From NCBI GenBank assembly GCA_026129095.1, contig JAHCIT010000001.1, positions 496,245-560,244 on the forward strand: a DNA stretch of 64,000 nt, in the 5' to 3' direction. The stretch's first letter is position 1; every line of letters starts with the position of its first letter. Positions 24,952 to 33,416 of the stretch are shown here, in pieces. The position numbers and the translations under genes were made by a program. The DNA is from Deltaproteobacteria bacterium. Its GTDB lineage: Bacteria > JAGRBM01 > JAHCIT01. Below the pieces are notes generated by a model. That model searched no databases, was not told the DNA's origin, and was given only the letters and a program-made list of their open reading frames with translations.

Positions 24952-25348
24952 TTACCAATTACGATCGAGGCAACACAGGCGGTGGCCTGATCTTGATGGC
25001 CAAGTCCAAAATAGGTTGTGAACGGTCACAGACCGGACAAGCCGCTGTCGCTGCTTGTGGGCAACCTGAGGAAGACCCCGGAAACCCATTCACCACCGCT
25101 CAAAAATTAGACCACCGCCGAAACCCCATTCAACCATTCCCGAGAATTTATACAGAAAGTTTCCCTAAAGGATATGATGCACAGGAATCACCTGTAATTT
25201 CAAATGGTTATGATGCTAAATGGGTTCGATCACTTGTCCCATACCCAAATGCTACCTGGAGGAACAGTTATCCTTCGAATTCGGAATAATATACTGATTT
25301 TATTGGTATTATTGGGATCAGATCAGAAATTTTCCGTGGGCAACCCAT
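24952..25348. other. AT-richer spacer without a confident gene
   Basis: From about 25090 the composition becomes visibly more AT-rich than its surroundings. One rightward frame (24993-25289, 98 codons, starting MMAKSKIGCERSQTG) stays open, but has no ribosome binding site, no recognised family and a composition unlike its neighbours, so I do not call it. Short repeats around CCCATTCAAC occur at about 25130 and 25342. Confidence 0.4.
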
Positions 25349-26293
25349 TCAACTGAGCTCGACGGCTAAGTCAGCGGCTATCGGAGCCGGGGCATGCGAG
25401 GATTTGGCCGAGTGCTTTTCCCCAACCGATTCAGCACGAGCTATCTCGCCTTTCACGCCGACCTTGAGGACATTCGTCACTGCATTGTACCTAGGAAACA
25501 GTTCGCGCAGCACCTTCGATACTGACAGCAGGATATTGTACCCCCGGTTCTTCGCAATGTCGGGATTTTTCTGACCAAGCATCTCAAACCGCTTTTGCGC
25601 TTCGAGGAACCGTGAACCCTCGGGATCCATTACCGCTACTACACGAACAAAAAAGTTGCCGAAGAACAGCACAGCCCAAGTGAGCGAACCAAACAGGTTC
25701 AGATTCGACAGAAGCCGCGCCAGGTCAGCCGCACTGGGAGGTGCTGTCTCCTGCCTCCCAAACTCTTCCATCAAGTAAAAATCCATGGCTATATGCCGCG
25801 ACTCATCCTGGTTGATCTTCTCGATCACGGCGCGGGAAAGCGGGTCTTCAATATAATCATTCACTGCCCTGAGCAGCGCCACATCCAGCACCAGTTCTCC
25901 CAGCGTCACCATCGCTGAAGCAAAGGCAGGGTTAATCTCCTGGATGGTTCGTGTGATATAGCGGACCAGCATCGTGAGCCGCTCATCCGGCGTATAAATC
26001 CTGTAGTCATGGACATTAAAATAGTCGGCCAGCTTGGCCACTGCGACCGAATGCCGCACCTCATCAGCGTGGAAACTCTCATAGATCAGCTTTAACGTGG
26101 GATTGCTCACCTTTTTCGACAGTTCCAGGAATGTCAGGCCTGCTATCCGTTCCACGTAAATGAGATTGGTCAAGGCCTGGCAAACTTCGATCTCGTCAAA
26201 CTTCGAGAGGGCAATTGGTTGGCCTGTGTAATCGAAGTCATCGGCATCCCACTGCCCCTTCTGACAACGATCCAGCATTCGCTCTAGGTCCAT
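25349..26293 (-). CDS. Ferritin-like diiron protein
   Basis: A 314-residue, mostly helical protein with two ExxH-type iron-binding motifs, FHADEVRHS and NQDESRHIA, each preceded by a helix that should supply another glutamate (YVERIAG and VTLGELVLD). This is the four-helix di-metal carboxylate layout of the ferritin-like/ribonucleotide-reductase-R2-like superfamily. The function could be an oxygenase, oxidase or membrane-lipid desaturase-type enzyme; the substrate is unknown. ATG 26293 has GGGAGAG about 12 bases upstream and is preferred over 26335. It is divergent from the Deg protease. A second diiron protein lies at 45756-46739. Confidence 0.75.
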   Translation of the reverse strand: MDLERMLDRCQKGQWDADDFDYTGQPIALSKFDEIEVCQALTNLIYVERIAGLTFLELSKKVSNPTLKLIYESFHADEVRHSVAVAKLADYFNVHDYRIYTPDERLTMLVRYITRTIQEINPAFASAMVTLGELVLDVALLRAVNDYIEDPLSRAVIEKINQDESRHIAMDFYLMEEFGRQETAPPSAADLARLLSNLNLFGSLTWAVLFFGNFFVRVVAVMDPEGSRFLEAQKRFEMLGQKNPDIAKNRGYNILLSVSKVLRELFPRYNAVTNVLKVGVKGEIARAESVGEKHSAKSSHAPAPIAADLAVELS

Positions 26294-26459
26294 CGGATAA
26301 GCACTCTCCCCGCACCAGGCTCGCGACTGACGCATGCGTCATTTCTATTTTCTTCTAGCCCCAATCCCCTTTGGGGGCAAGGTTCCGGTTGCTCCCTCAG
26401 CCACCAGACTTCAGAATAAGTGCCCTCCTTACCGACTTCGCCCCGAAAAGGACTTCATA

Positions 26460-27923
26460 ATGCGGAAACTGGTCTTCACCTTCTTCCTATATGGGTTTTT
26501 TATTCCTGGTGTATCCGTCATCCCGGCAAAGGCGGCCGATCTTGCCAGACTCGAACCATCAGTCGTCAAGATATTCACGACACGCCAGTTCTGGAACGTC
26601 AGTCAACCTTGGACAAAAATGCCGGCTACCGATTCCACCTGTACTGGGTTCTTCATCCGCGAGGGCATCCTGACCAACGGCCACTGCGTTGCTGCTGCCA
26701 CTTATATTGAAGTGGAAATTCCTGGCCATCCAGACCGCATCGAGGCCGAAGTAAAGGCCGTAAATCATCAGGTTGATCTCAGTCTCATACGGCTCAAGGG
26801 GGATGACCGGCCGTTTCGTCGCGCCCGGCCTATCACTTTTGGCTCACTACCCAATCACAGGCAGAAGGTAGTCACGGTGGGCTATCCGACCGGCGGTCGC
26901 CAGATATCCTACACCGAGGGCGTCGTGTCCCGTATAGACATTCTGCCATATGTGCACAGCAACCAGCCAAACCTGATTGTCCAGACGGACGCTGCGATCA
27001 ATCCTGGCAACTCCGGTGGTCCGGTTTTCTCTGACACTACAGGCGAATGTCTGGGAGTTGCCACCCAGAAGAATACTTCAGGTGAGGGGCTCGGCTATTT
27101 TGTCCCGGCTCTCGTCGTACAGCAGTTCCTCAAGGACGCCGATGATGGATCAATCGAGGGCACAACAAACCTCGGTATCCAGTTCCAGTCCCTCGAAAGC
27201 GATGCCCTTCGCGCCTATCTTAAGCTGAAATCCGGCCAGACCGGTGTCCGGGTGACGGGTATCGCCATCGGCTCCACTGCCGACGGCATACTTCAGAAGG
27301 ATGACGTCATTCTTTCCATCAGCGGCCAGAAGATATTCAACGATGGGCGGATTCCATTTCGTGACAATTCCAAGATCGGCCTTGCCTATCTCATGGCAGG
27401 CAAGGAGGTAGGTGAAGAACTGCCCGTGATGATCTCACGCAATGGCGAGGTGATGAACTTGAGTCTGAAGCTCAAACCGTACATTTCATCGGTAATTCCG
27501 GACCTGCCCAACTACGATACTCCGCCAGCTTGGGCTGTCGTCGGTGGCGTTGTCCTGATGGGCGTGGAAGGAATGTACCTCTACCGGTGGGGCGGTCCTA
27601 GCTCGGACCGGCTACCGCCCTCAATCCGGCCGTTTACGCAAAAACTGGTAGGTGAGGATGGAATCCATCAACTGGTCGTCATTGCCAAAATCTATAATGC
27701 TCCCGTAAACCGTGGATACGGCTCCGAAGTAGAGAATATCCGGGTAGCGAAGATAAACGGCCGCGATATCACGCGCATGAGGGACGCACAGGAGGCCTTG
27801 GCCGATATTCAGGGCCGTGACTGGCTGGAAATCGAGCTGGAGGGTGGTCAAAAAATCGTCCTCGACCTCGGGCAGATTGCCGCACAGGACGAGATGATTC
27901 GCGCCCGGTACAACATCAAGTAA
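26460..27923 (+). CDS. Secreted Deg-type serine protease with two PDZ regions
   Basis: A 487-residue exported trypsin-like protease. Signal peptide MRKLVFTFFLYGFFIPGVSV, catalytic histidine in TNGHCV, aspartate in QVDLSLIRL and serine in NPGNSGGPVF. A first PDZ follows (about 225-330: GVRVTGIAIGSTADG, DVILSISGQKI) and the C-terminal region (RVAKINGRDITRM, LADIQGRDWLEIEL) fits the second PDZ of Deg9/plant-type Deg proteases. The likely role is envelope protein quality control. ATG 26460 is preceded by AAAAGGA; an open frame back to 26334 has no support. Confidence 0.85.
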   Translation: MRKLVFTFFLYGFFIPGVSVIPAKAADLARLEPSVVKIFTTRQFWNVSQPWTKMPATDSTCTGFFIREGILTNGHCVAAATYIEVEIPGHPDRIEAEVKAVNHQVDLSLIRLKGDDRPFRRARPITFGSLPNHRQKVVTVGYPTGGRQISYTEGVVSRIDILPYVHSNQPNLIVQTDAAINPGNSGGPVFSDTTGECLGVATQKNTSGEGLGYFVPALVVQQFLKDADDGSIEGTTNLGIQFQSLESDALRAYLKLKSGQTGVRVTGIAIGSTADGILQKDDVILSISGQKIFNDGRIPFRDNSKIGLAYLMAGKEVGEELPVMISRNGEVMNLSLKLKPYISSVIPDLPNYDTPPAWAVVGGVVLMGVEGMYLYRWGGPSSDRLPPSIRPFTQKLVGEDGIHQLVVIAKIYNAPVNRGYGSEVENIRVAKINGRDITRMRDAQEALADIQGRDWLEIELEGGQKIVLDLGQIAAQDEMIRARYNIK

Positions 27924-27932
27924 GGTTCCCTG

Positions 27933-29084
27933 TCACTTCCTGAATACCACAATACGGTTGGTATTCGTGCCACGGGTGTTGTTGCTGACTCCCCAGCAAT
28001 TCGCCGTTTTTGTGAATTGCTGGTCGTTAATGAGCACAAGGATTGGTTCAAAACCGGATCTGATGCCGGCAGGAATGACCGTTTCCTCCAACTTCACCCT
28101 GCCGCCGCGAACCTCCCCAACCTCAAACGCCACATGCCCACCGGGCTTCAAGATGCGATGAAGTTCGACAAAAACTGCCATCATCGATTTCTGCCAGCCG
28201 TCAATACTGGCCATATGGGTAATGGCCACTCTGTCTGGGTCTATCCCGCAGAACCAGCAGCGCAGCCAATTGTCAGTGGAGTATTGGACAACATCCAGAA
28301 ACGGGGGCGACGTGACCACCAATGCCACCGAACCGGATTTAAGGGCCGGTGTTTTAGCGGCCGGGCCGGTAAACCATCTGGATCGCCGGGATATCAACTG
28401 AAGCCGGCAACGAACCTCCGGCGTTACATCGGACAGCAGGCCGCGGGTTTTCCTTGATATGAGTGCTCGAACGTCACGTCGGGGCGGCACCTGCTTCCTT
28501 TGCCGATTTATCTTTCGCTGCGATTCGACGGACACAGCCTGATTGGGCGGCAGCGTATAAACAGAGAAGAAGCCAGGGGAATGACCCGTCAACCGGTTTA
28601 TCGAGACCATCCGTATCCAGCGATCAATAGAGTCCAGTTTTCCGGATTTTTCCCGCTTGAGGAAATAGTCGCGTAGCGCGCAAATCTCTTTCAGTGTTTC
28701 ATGATGGTAAAACACAAGCAGATCAGAGGGGATATCGCCAGTGAAATCCAGTGATATGCGTTTCAGGCGCATGTCTATCTGGTTCGGCTCGGGCGGATCC
28801 AGGCGGGGTTCAACAAGCGCTCGGCTTAAAGGGTTGACATCATTACCGGCTGGTACTCGTCCAAGAAGCGCCGCTTCCAGAGGCGTGGTCCCTCGGCCCA
28901 TGAAAGGATCGTAAATCAGATCGCCCTCCTCAGTGAGCCGTTCAATAAAAAACCGGGGAAGCTGCGGCTTGAAGCAGGCCCGGTAACTAATCTCATGCAG
29001 GCTGTGGGCTGCACGCTGCTTTGAGGTCCAGAACTCGTTAACAGCTACCGGTAGAATTCCCGAACCTGAAAACGGGATATCCAT
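27933..29084 (-). CDS. DNA methyltransferase (N4-cytosine/N6-adenine type), orphan
   Basis: A 383-residue class I DNA methyltransferase with motif I YDPFMGRGTTPLEAALLGR near residue 60 and motif IV TSPPFLDVVQYS in the C-terminal third, then HRILKPGGHVAFEVGEV. The N-terminal FWTSKQRAAHSLHEISYR is a recognisable family block. TSPPF suggests cytosine-N4 specificity but does not prove it. The start at 29084 (MDIPFSG) leaves 136 bases for divergent promoters with RNase D; longer frames up to 29234 would overlap RNase D. No endonuclease is adjacent. It is the second orphan methylase of the window. Confidence 0.8.
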   Translation of the reverse strand: MDIPFSGSGILPVAVNEFWTSKQRAAHSLHEISYRACFKPQLPRFFIERLTEEGDLIYDPFMGRGTTPLEAALLGRVPAGNDVNPLSRALVEPRLDPPEPNQIDMRLKRISLDFTGDIPSDLLVFYHHETLKEICALRDYFLKREKSGKLDSIDRWIRMVSINRLTGHSPGFFSVYTLPPNQAVSVESQRKINRQRKQVPPRRDVRALISRKTRGLLSDVTPEVRCRLQLISRRSRWFTGPAAKTPALKSGSVALVVTSPPFLDVVQYSTDNWLRCWFCGIDPDRVAITHMASIDGWQKSMMAVFVELHRILKPGGHVAFEVGEVRGGRVKLEETVIPAGIRSGFEPILVLINDQQFTKTANCWGVSNNTRGTNTNRIVVFRK

Positions 29085-29220
29085 TATCCGCGTGCGCGTG
29101 CCATATTCACGAAAACTCCGGAGCCCGGACAGCAATGGCTGCTCTGGACCGCCTCCAAGTTGCACACTGGCGGCTGTACGAGTGCGAGAAAGCATAGCGA
29201 CCAGCTTATTACCTGTTTTC

Positions 29221-30456
29221 ATGGAATGGTACAATCGTTTTGTATTTTCTTCCGGCGTGTGCGATGAAACCCCTCATCCCGTGCTGGTTACTACTTCCCA
29301 AAAGCTTGAAGCCCTGTGCCGTGATATCCGGTCCGAGGGTGTATGCGGCTTCGATACCGAATTCGTTTTTGAACGAACCTATTACCCCAGACTCGGCCTC
29401 ATCCAGCTATCCGCCCCATCTGGAATTGCCGGGGCGGTCGATCCGCTGTCAGTGAAAGACCTGGGGCCGGCACTGGATCTCCTGCTCGACGACCGAATAA
29501 AAAAGATAGTCCATGCCGGTGGAATGGACTGGAAGATCGTTGCCCAGCTCTCTGGTCGACTCCCTCAAAGCGTGTTTGATACGCAGATTGCGGCCAGCTT
29601 TCTCGGCTTTGGTCCGCAAATCGGCTACGCGCCACTTATTGAGTCTGTTTTGGACATCAAGGTAGACAAATCCGAAACCTATACCGACTGGCTACAGCGG
29701 CCACTTCGGCAAGAGCAGATTACTTACGCACTGAGTGACGTGACCCATCTCTTGAAAGTTCAGCATCACCTGGAGTCCGAGTTGGAGCGACGAGGCCGGC
29801 TATCCTGGGCGGTCGAGGAGTTTCGCCGGTCAGTCCATATCGATCTATACGCCGATCCGGATCCCTACGCGGTCTTTCTGGATATCCGCCGATCTTCCTC
29901 GCTAGGACGCCGGGAACTGGCTGTTCTCCGGGAACTGGCTGCCTGGCGGGAGATGGAAGCCAAAACCCGTGATCTCAGGCCCCATTTTGTCCTCAAAGAC
30001 GATGTGCTGCTGGCACTGGCCCGGCGCGCGCCCAGATCCGAGCCCGATCTTTTACAGGTCCGGGGTATTACTTCACAGGAGATAATCCGGTCGGGCCCTG
30101 ACATTCTCAAGGCGATTCATAGAGCCCGGAAACTTCCTGACACCGAATGGCCTTCCGTCGAGAAAGGCGAGCCGCCGGAACCTGGACTCGATGCAGCCGT
30201 GAACCTGCTCCAGTCGTACCTGCAGATTCGTGCGAAAGAACTGGATCTGGCCACCGAAACGCTCCTGACCAAAGGAATGCTGAAAGCAATCGTTCGACAA
30301 GGGGAAAATGCCACATCCACTGACGGAACGCCGATTTTGAAGGGCTGGCGAAAGGAGCTCCTCGGCACCGATTTCCTTGATCTCCTGAATGGACAAATGA
30401 CTCTTGGACTCGACCCCAAAACCCGCAAACTGAAAATCTATCCGGCGGCAAGATAG
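29221..30456 (+). CDS. rnd: Ribonuclease D
   Basis: A 411-residue DEDD exonuclease that trims the 3' ends of tRNA and other stable RNAs. Exonuclease motifs are GFDTEFVFERTYYPRLGLIQ, VHAGGMDWKI, FDTQIAASFLG and YALSDVTHLL (residues ~40-180). An HRDC domain follows (LGRRELAVLRELAAWRE, RPHFVLKDDVLLALA). ATG 29221 is used; GTG 29257 is an alternative that would begin nearer to the conserved region. It diverges from the methyltransferase and converges with the MMPL gene. Confidence 0.88.
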   Translation: MEWYNRFVFSSGVCDETPHPVLVTTSQKLEALCRDIRSEGVCGFDTEFVFERTYYPRLGLIQLSAPSGIAGAVDPLSVKDLGPALDLLLDDRIKKIVHAGGMDWKIVAQLSGRLPQSVFDTQIAASFLGFGPQIGYAPLIESVLDIKVDKSETYTDWLQRPLRQEQITYALSDVTHLLKVQHHLESELERRGRLSWAVEEFRRSVHIDLYADPDPYAVFLDIRRSSSLGRRELAVLRELAAWREMEAKTRDLRPHFVLKDDVLLALARRAPRSEPDLLQVRGITSQEIIRSGPDILKAIHRARKLPDTEWPSVEKGEPPEPGLDAAVNLLQSYLQIRAKELDLATETLLTKGMLKAIVRQGENATSTDGTPILKGWRKELLGTDFLDLLNGQMTLGLDPKTRKLKIYPAAR

Positions 30457-30499
30457 TCCGTCTTATCGGACCCAGGTTCCGGATTGCCGCAAACCTGAT

Positions 30500-32917
30500 T
30501 TATGCAACTGGAATGGACTTCCGGTGGCTGCGGTTTTCAATCACCTGAAGGATTGCAGGGACAAAGGTAAAGGCGACAAGTAATGCGGCAAGCATGCCGG
30601 TACATGCGAGAATACCTAGTGATTGCAGTCCCTTGTGATGTGAAAAGACGAGGCCACCAAAACCTGCCAGCGTCGTCAGGGCAGACATAAAAATACTGCC
30701 TCCCGTATGGGCAAGTACTTTTCGAAGCGAACCGGGACCTTCTTCGCGGTACCGGTGAACGATATGAAGACCGTAATCCTCACCAAATCCAATCAGAAGG
30801 GGGATAGCAATCATGTTGAAGACGTTCACCGACTGGCCAAACCAGACGATTCCCTCCAGTGCCCAGAGCATTCCGACCACCAGCGGCGCACAAACCAGCA
30901 AAGTATCGGCAGCACGTCCCATTCCGAACCAGATGAAGAAAAAGACAAACAGGATAGCCAGCAGAACGAGCCGTGGTCCTTCATGGACCATATAGTAAAG
31001 AATATCCGCTTCAACCGGGATTTCGCCCGCGCCTACAACGTCATGGGAAGCTCCCGGAAGGGTGATAGCGGCGAATGCCTCCCGGAACTTCAGCACGAAT
31101 CCCTGTTCATATTCCTTCGATAAAGGATTGAGATAAACGAGGAAGCCGCCATCATCGGTCCGGAAGTCAGACGACACTTCTGGTGGAACCTCGTTCAACG
31201 TCACTCCGGCAGGGGGCAGTTCACTGATCAGCTTCTGGATATCAGCCTTCTGGCTCTCAGTATCGGCGAGTCTGAGTTCCCGGTTCAGCTTGAACCGGAG
31301 TTCATCCAGCATTTCCAGCTTTTCATCCTGTTTCTCCGGTAAAACCGTGAGGATCGAACGGACTTTCAAGACCATATTTGCCGGCTGCTGCTGATTAATC
31401 TCTGCAATCCGGCCGCCAAGCACCTCTACTTCATCCAGAGATTCCACAGTATAGATCACCGGCGGGTCATCAATCTCGGCAACCTCATGGTAGTATCTTT
31501 CCACATGAAGAAGGCCTTTGGTTGAAGGGCGCAGTTCCGAAATACGGAAGTTGAAACTGAGATTCTGGGGGGCGGTCCAAAGACACCACAATGTAAACAC
31601 GACAGTGAGACCGAGCATCATTACTGCTCCCGGGATCGGGCGCCTTGAACTCAGAAAACTGAACTGCCGGTGCGGGGGCGGTGACTGGAAAAATCCGCCC
31701 CATCCTCGTGCTTCTAGTTCAAGAAACAGACAGGGAAGAAGAACGACCGATGCGATCACCGTCATTAGGGCGCCGGTACCCGCCAGGAGCCCGAACTGCT
31801 GGTAACCACGAAAGTCCGCGGTCGCCAGCACAAAGAAAATCCCGCAATTCGTTGTGGCAGTTTCCACACAAGCAGCGCCCGAGCTTTTCATCATCATCAC
31901 GAATGATTCTTCGCGGGAAAAGCCATCCGAGCGATGCTCGATATAGCGGTTAAGAAGATGTATGGCGTAATCAACGCCAAGGCCAAACAGGATCATTCCC
32001 ATGAAGCCGCTCATGGGGTTCAACTGGCCGACGACCCATCCGGCGATTCCAAAACTCCAGATCATTGCCACATTCAGTGGACCGACAATAAACAGCACCG
32101 GCCAGAATGAGCGATAGTAAACGAACAGCAACGTGACGACCGCAACGAGTGTGAATACTGATCCCCGGACTATGTCGCTACGCAAGACCGAATCCTCGTA
32201 AAGCTGATCCTGAAAGGGACCACCCGTGGAAATTGAAAGACCATCGGGCATGGTGCGTCCAGGGAACACTGCTTCAATGGTGCGGTCTGTAATTTCTACA
32301 ATCCGCTCGGCAGCGTCCACATCACTCACGAATGCCCTCGGTGTCACGAGCAAAAGAAGAACCGTGCGGTCCTTGTCGGTAAAGTATCCGAACCAGTCGT
32401 CTACATCATGCTTTTTACGGATGGCGTCGAGATCTTCTTCTTTTTCTTCATCACTCAGAAGATCAATCAGGCGTCCGGATTCCTTCAGCCGCTCATAATT
32501 AATCCGGCCAATCACCGCACGGCTGAACTCATCCAGCTCATCCAGCGGCATATAAAGAAACTTGTACGGCTCAAAAAATGCCAGATATGTGCGGTAACGG
32601 GCGCGAAGAACAAATGGATCAGACACTACAAGAGCGCGGAGCCGCTCGGCTGCCGCTACCCGGTCTTCCATGGAACCGCCTTCAATCAGTACCACATGAT
32701 CGGCAAGGCCCGGCACCCTTTCCTTAAGATCTTCGAGAGCTTTCACACTTTGTGCATTCCTGGGAAGCATCTCCGCGTAATCATTACGGACATCCAGTCG
32801 GGAGAAACCCGGCAACGCTGCAAGCGTCACCACCGACAGTATTCCAAGCGCAAGCCGGTGATGGCCAAGAAGCCACCGGGCCAGCCGTTCCATGAGATTT
32901 TCAATCCATCCAGCCAT
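30500..32917 (-). CDS. RND/MMPL-family membrane transporter (HpnN-like)
   Basis: An 805-residue protein with duplicated halves. Each has one N-terminal membrane segment, a large periplasmic loop and a five-helix bundle; VTLLFVYYRSFWPVLFIVGPLN and LGVDYAIHLLNRYIEHR mark the first, FGEDYGLHIVHRYRE the second. The two GxD(Y) motifs are the proton-relay positions of RND proteins. Hopanoid (HpnN) and lipid exporters have this architecture; the cargo is a guess. It starts 10 bases after ybeY, so is probably co-transcribed, and no hopanoid biosynthesis genes are in the window. Confidence 0.82.
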   Translation of the reverse strand: MAGWIENLMERLARWLLGHHRLALGILSVVTLAALPGFSRLDVRNDYAEMLPRNAQSVKALEDLKERVPGLADHVVLIEGGSMEDRVAAAERLRALVVSDPFVLRARYRTYLAFFEPYKFLYMPLDELDEFSRAVIGRINYERLKESGRLIDLLSDEEKEEDLDAIRKKHDVDDWFGYFTDKDRTVLLLLVTPRAFVSDVDAAERIVEITDRTIEAVFPGRTMPDGLSISTGGPFQDQLYEDSVLRSDIVRGSVFTLVAVVTLLFVYYRSFWPVLFIVGPLNVAMIWSFGIAGWVVGQLNPMSGFMGMILFGLGVDYAIHLLNRYIEHRSDGFSREESFVMMMKSSGAACVETATTNCGIFFVLATADFRGYQQFGLLAGTGALMTVIASVVLLPCLFLELEARGWGGFFQSPPPHRQFSFLSSRRPIPGAVMMLGLTVVFTLWCLWTAPQNLSFNFRISELRPSTKGLLHVERYYHEVAEIDDPPVIYTVESLDEVEVLGGRIAEINQQQPANMVLKVRSILTVLPEKQDEKLEMLDELRFKLNRELRLADTESQKADIQKLISELPPAGVTLNEVPPEVSSDFRTDDGGFLVYLNPLSKEYEQGFVLKFREAFAAITLPGASHDVVGAGEIPVEADILYYMVHEGPRLVLLAILFVFFFIWFGMGRAADTLLVCAPLVVGMLWALEGIVWFGQSVNVFNMIAIPLLIGFGEDYGLHIVHRYREEGPGSLRKVLAHTGGSIFMSALTTLAGFGGLVFSHHKGLQSLGILACTGMLAALLVAFTFVPAILQVIENRSHRKSIPVA

Positions 32918-32927
32918 GAACTACCGG

Positions 32928-33416
32928 CTACTCCCGAATCCTTGCCAGCAGGTGATCTTCAAACTGATGCATAGCTGCTTCGGCCCGATCACCCCGTTCG
33001 TGATCGAAACCCAGTAGATGCGCTACTCCGTGAACGATCAGCCTGCGCATTTCAGCCGATAATGGGATCCCCTGTTCCTTTGCCTGCCGCCGCGCCTGTG
33101 GAACCGAAATCACTATATCCCCCAGCAGAACCGGCACAGGTCTACGCTGGTAACGGAGTTTTTTCAGTGCGCCAATAGCTGCCCGCCGTCCCGTCGAACC
33201 GGATGTCAGGCAATCGGCCTCTCGCGCCAGTAATACTGTTTCTTGGGGAAAAGAGAGTACATCTGTCGTGCCCCGGCGCCTAAGTGCCGACCAATTAAGA
33301 CGGGTCATCAAAACATCGCCGGCCAGCATGACTGACAACGCGACACTCTCAGATTCCAAGACGCTTAAGATCGTCCGGACGTCCGCCGTCAGGTTTTTCA
33401 GCTGATGCTCCGTCAT
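32928..33416 (-). CDS. ybeY: Endoribonuclease YbeY (rRNA maturation factor) with an insertion
   Basis: A 162-residue protein with the zinc motif HGVAHLLGFDHERGD near the C-terminus, TTDVLSFPQE in the centre, and LLGDIVIS preceding the active site. It acts in 16S rRNA 3'-end maturation and ribosome quality control. Between SFP and LLGD it has about 39 residues where E. coli has about 10, a basic insertion (GRRAAIGALKKLRYQRRP). ATG 33416 follows GGAGGG and lies 68 bases inside the 3' end of the 7TM-HD gene, an unusually long overlap; the HD-ybeY order is conserved widely. Confidence 0.87.
   Translation of the reverse strand: MTEHQLKNLTADVRTILSVLESESVALSVMLAGDVLMTRLNWSALRRRGTTDVLSFPQETVLLAREADCLTSGSTGRRAAIGALKKLRYQRRPVPVLLGDIVISVPQARRQAKEQGIPLSAEMRRLIVHGVAHLLGFDHERGDRAEAAMHQFEDHLLARIRE

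Noticed and set aside
24993-25289. 98-codon rightward ORF in the AT-rich spacer
   Set aside because: No ribosome binding site, no family, composition unlike neighbouring genes; described only as part of the spacer.
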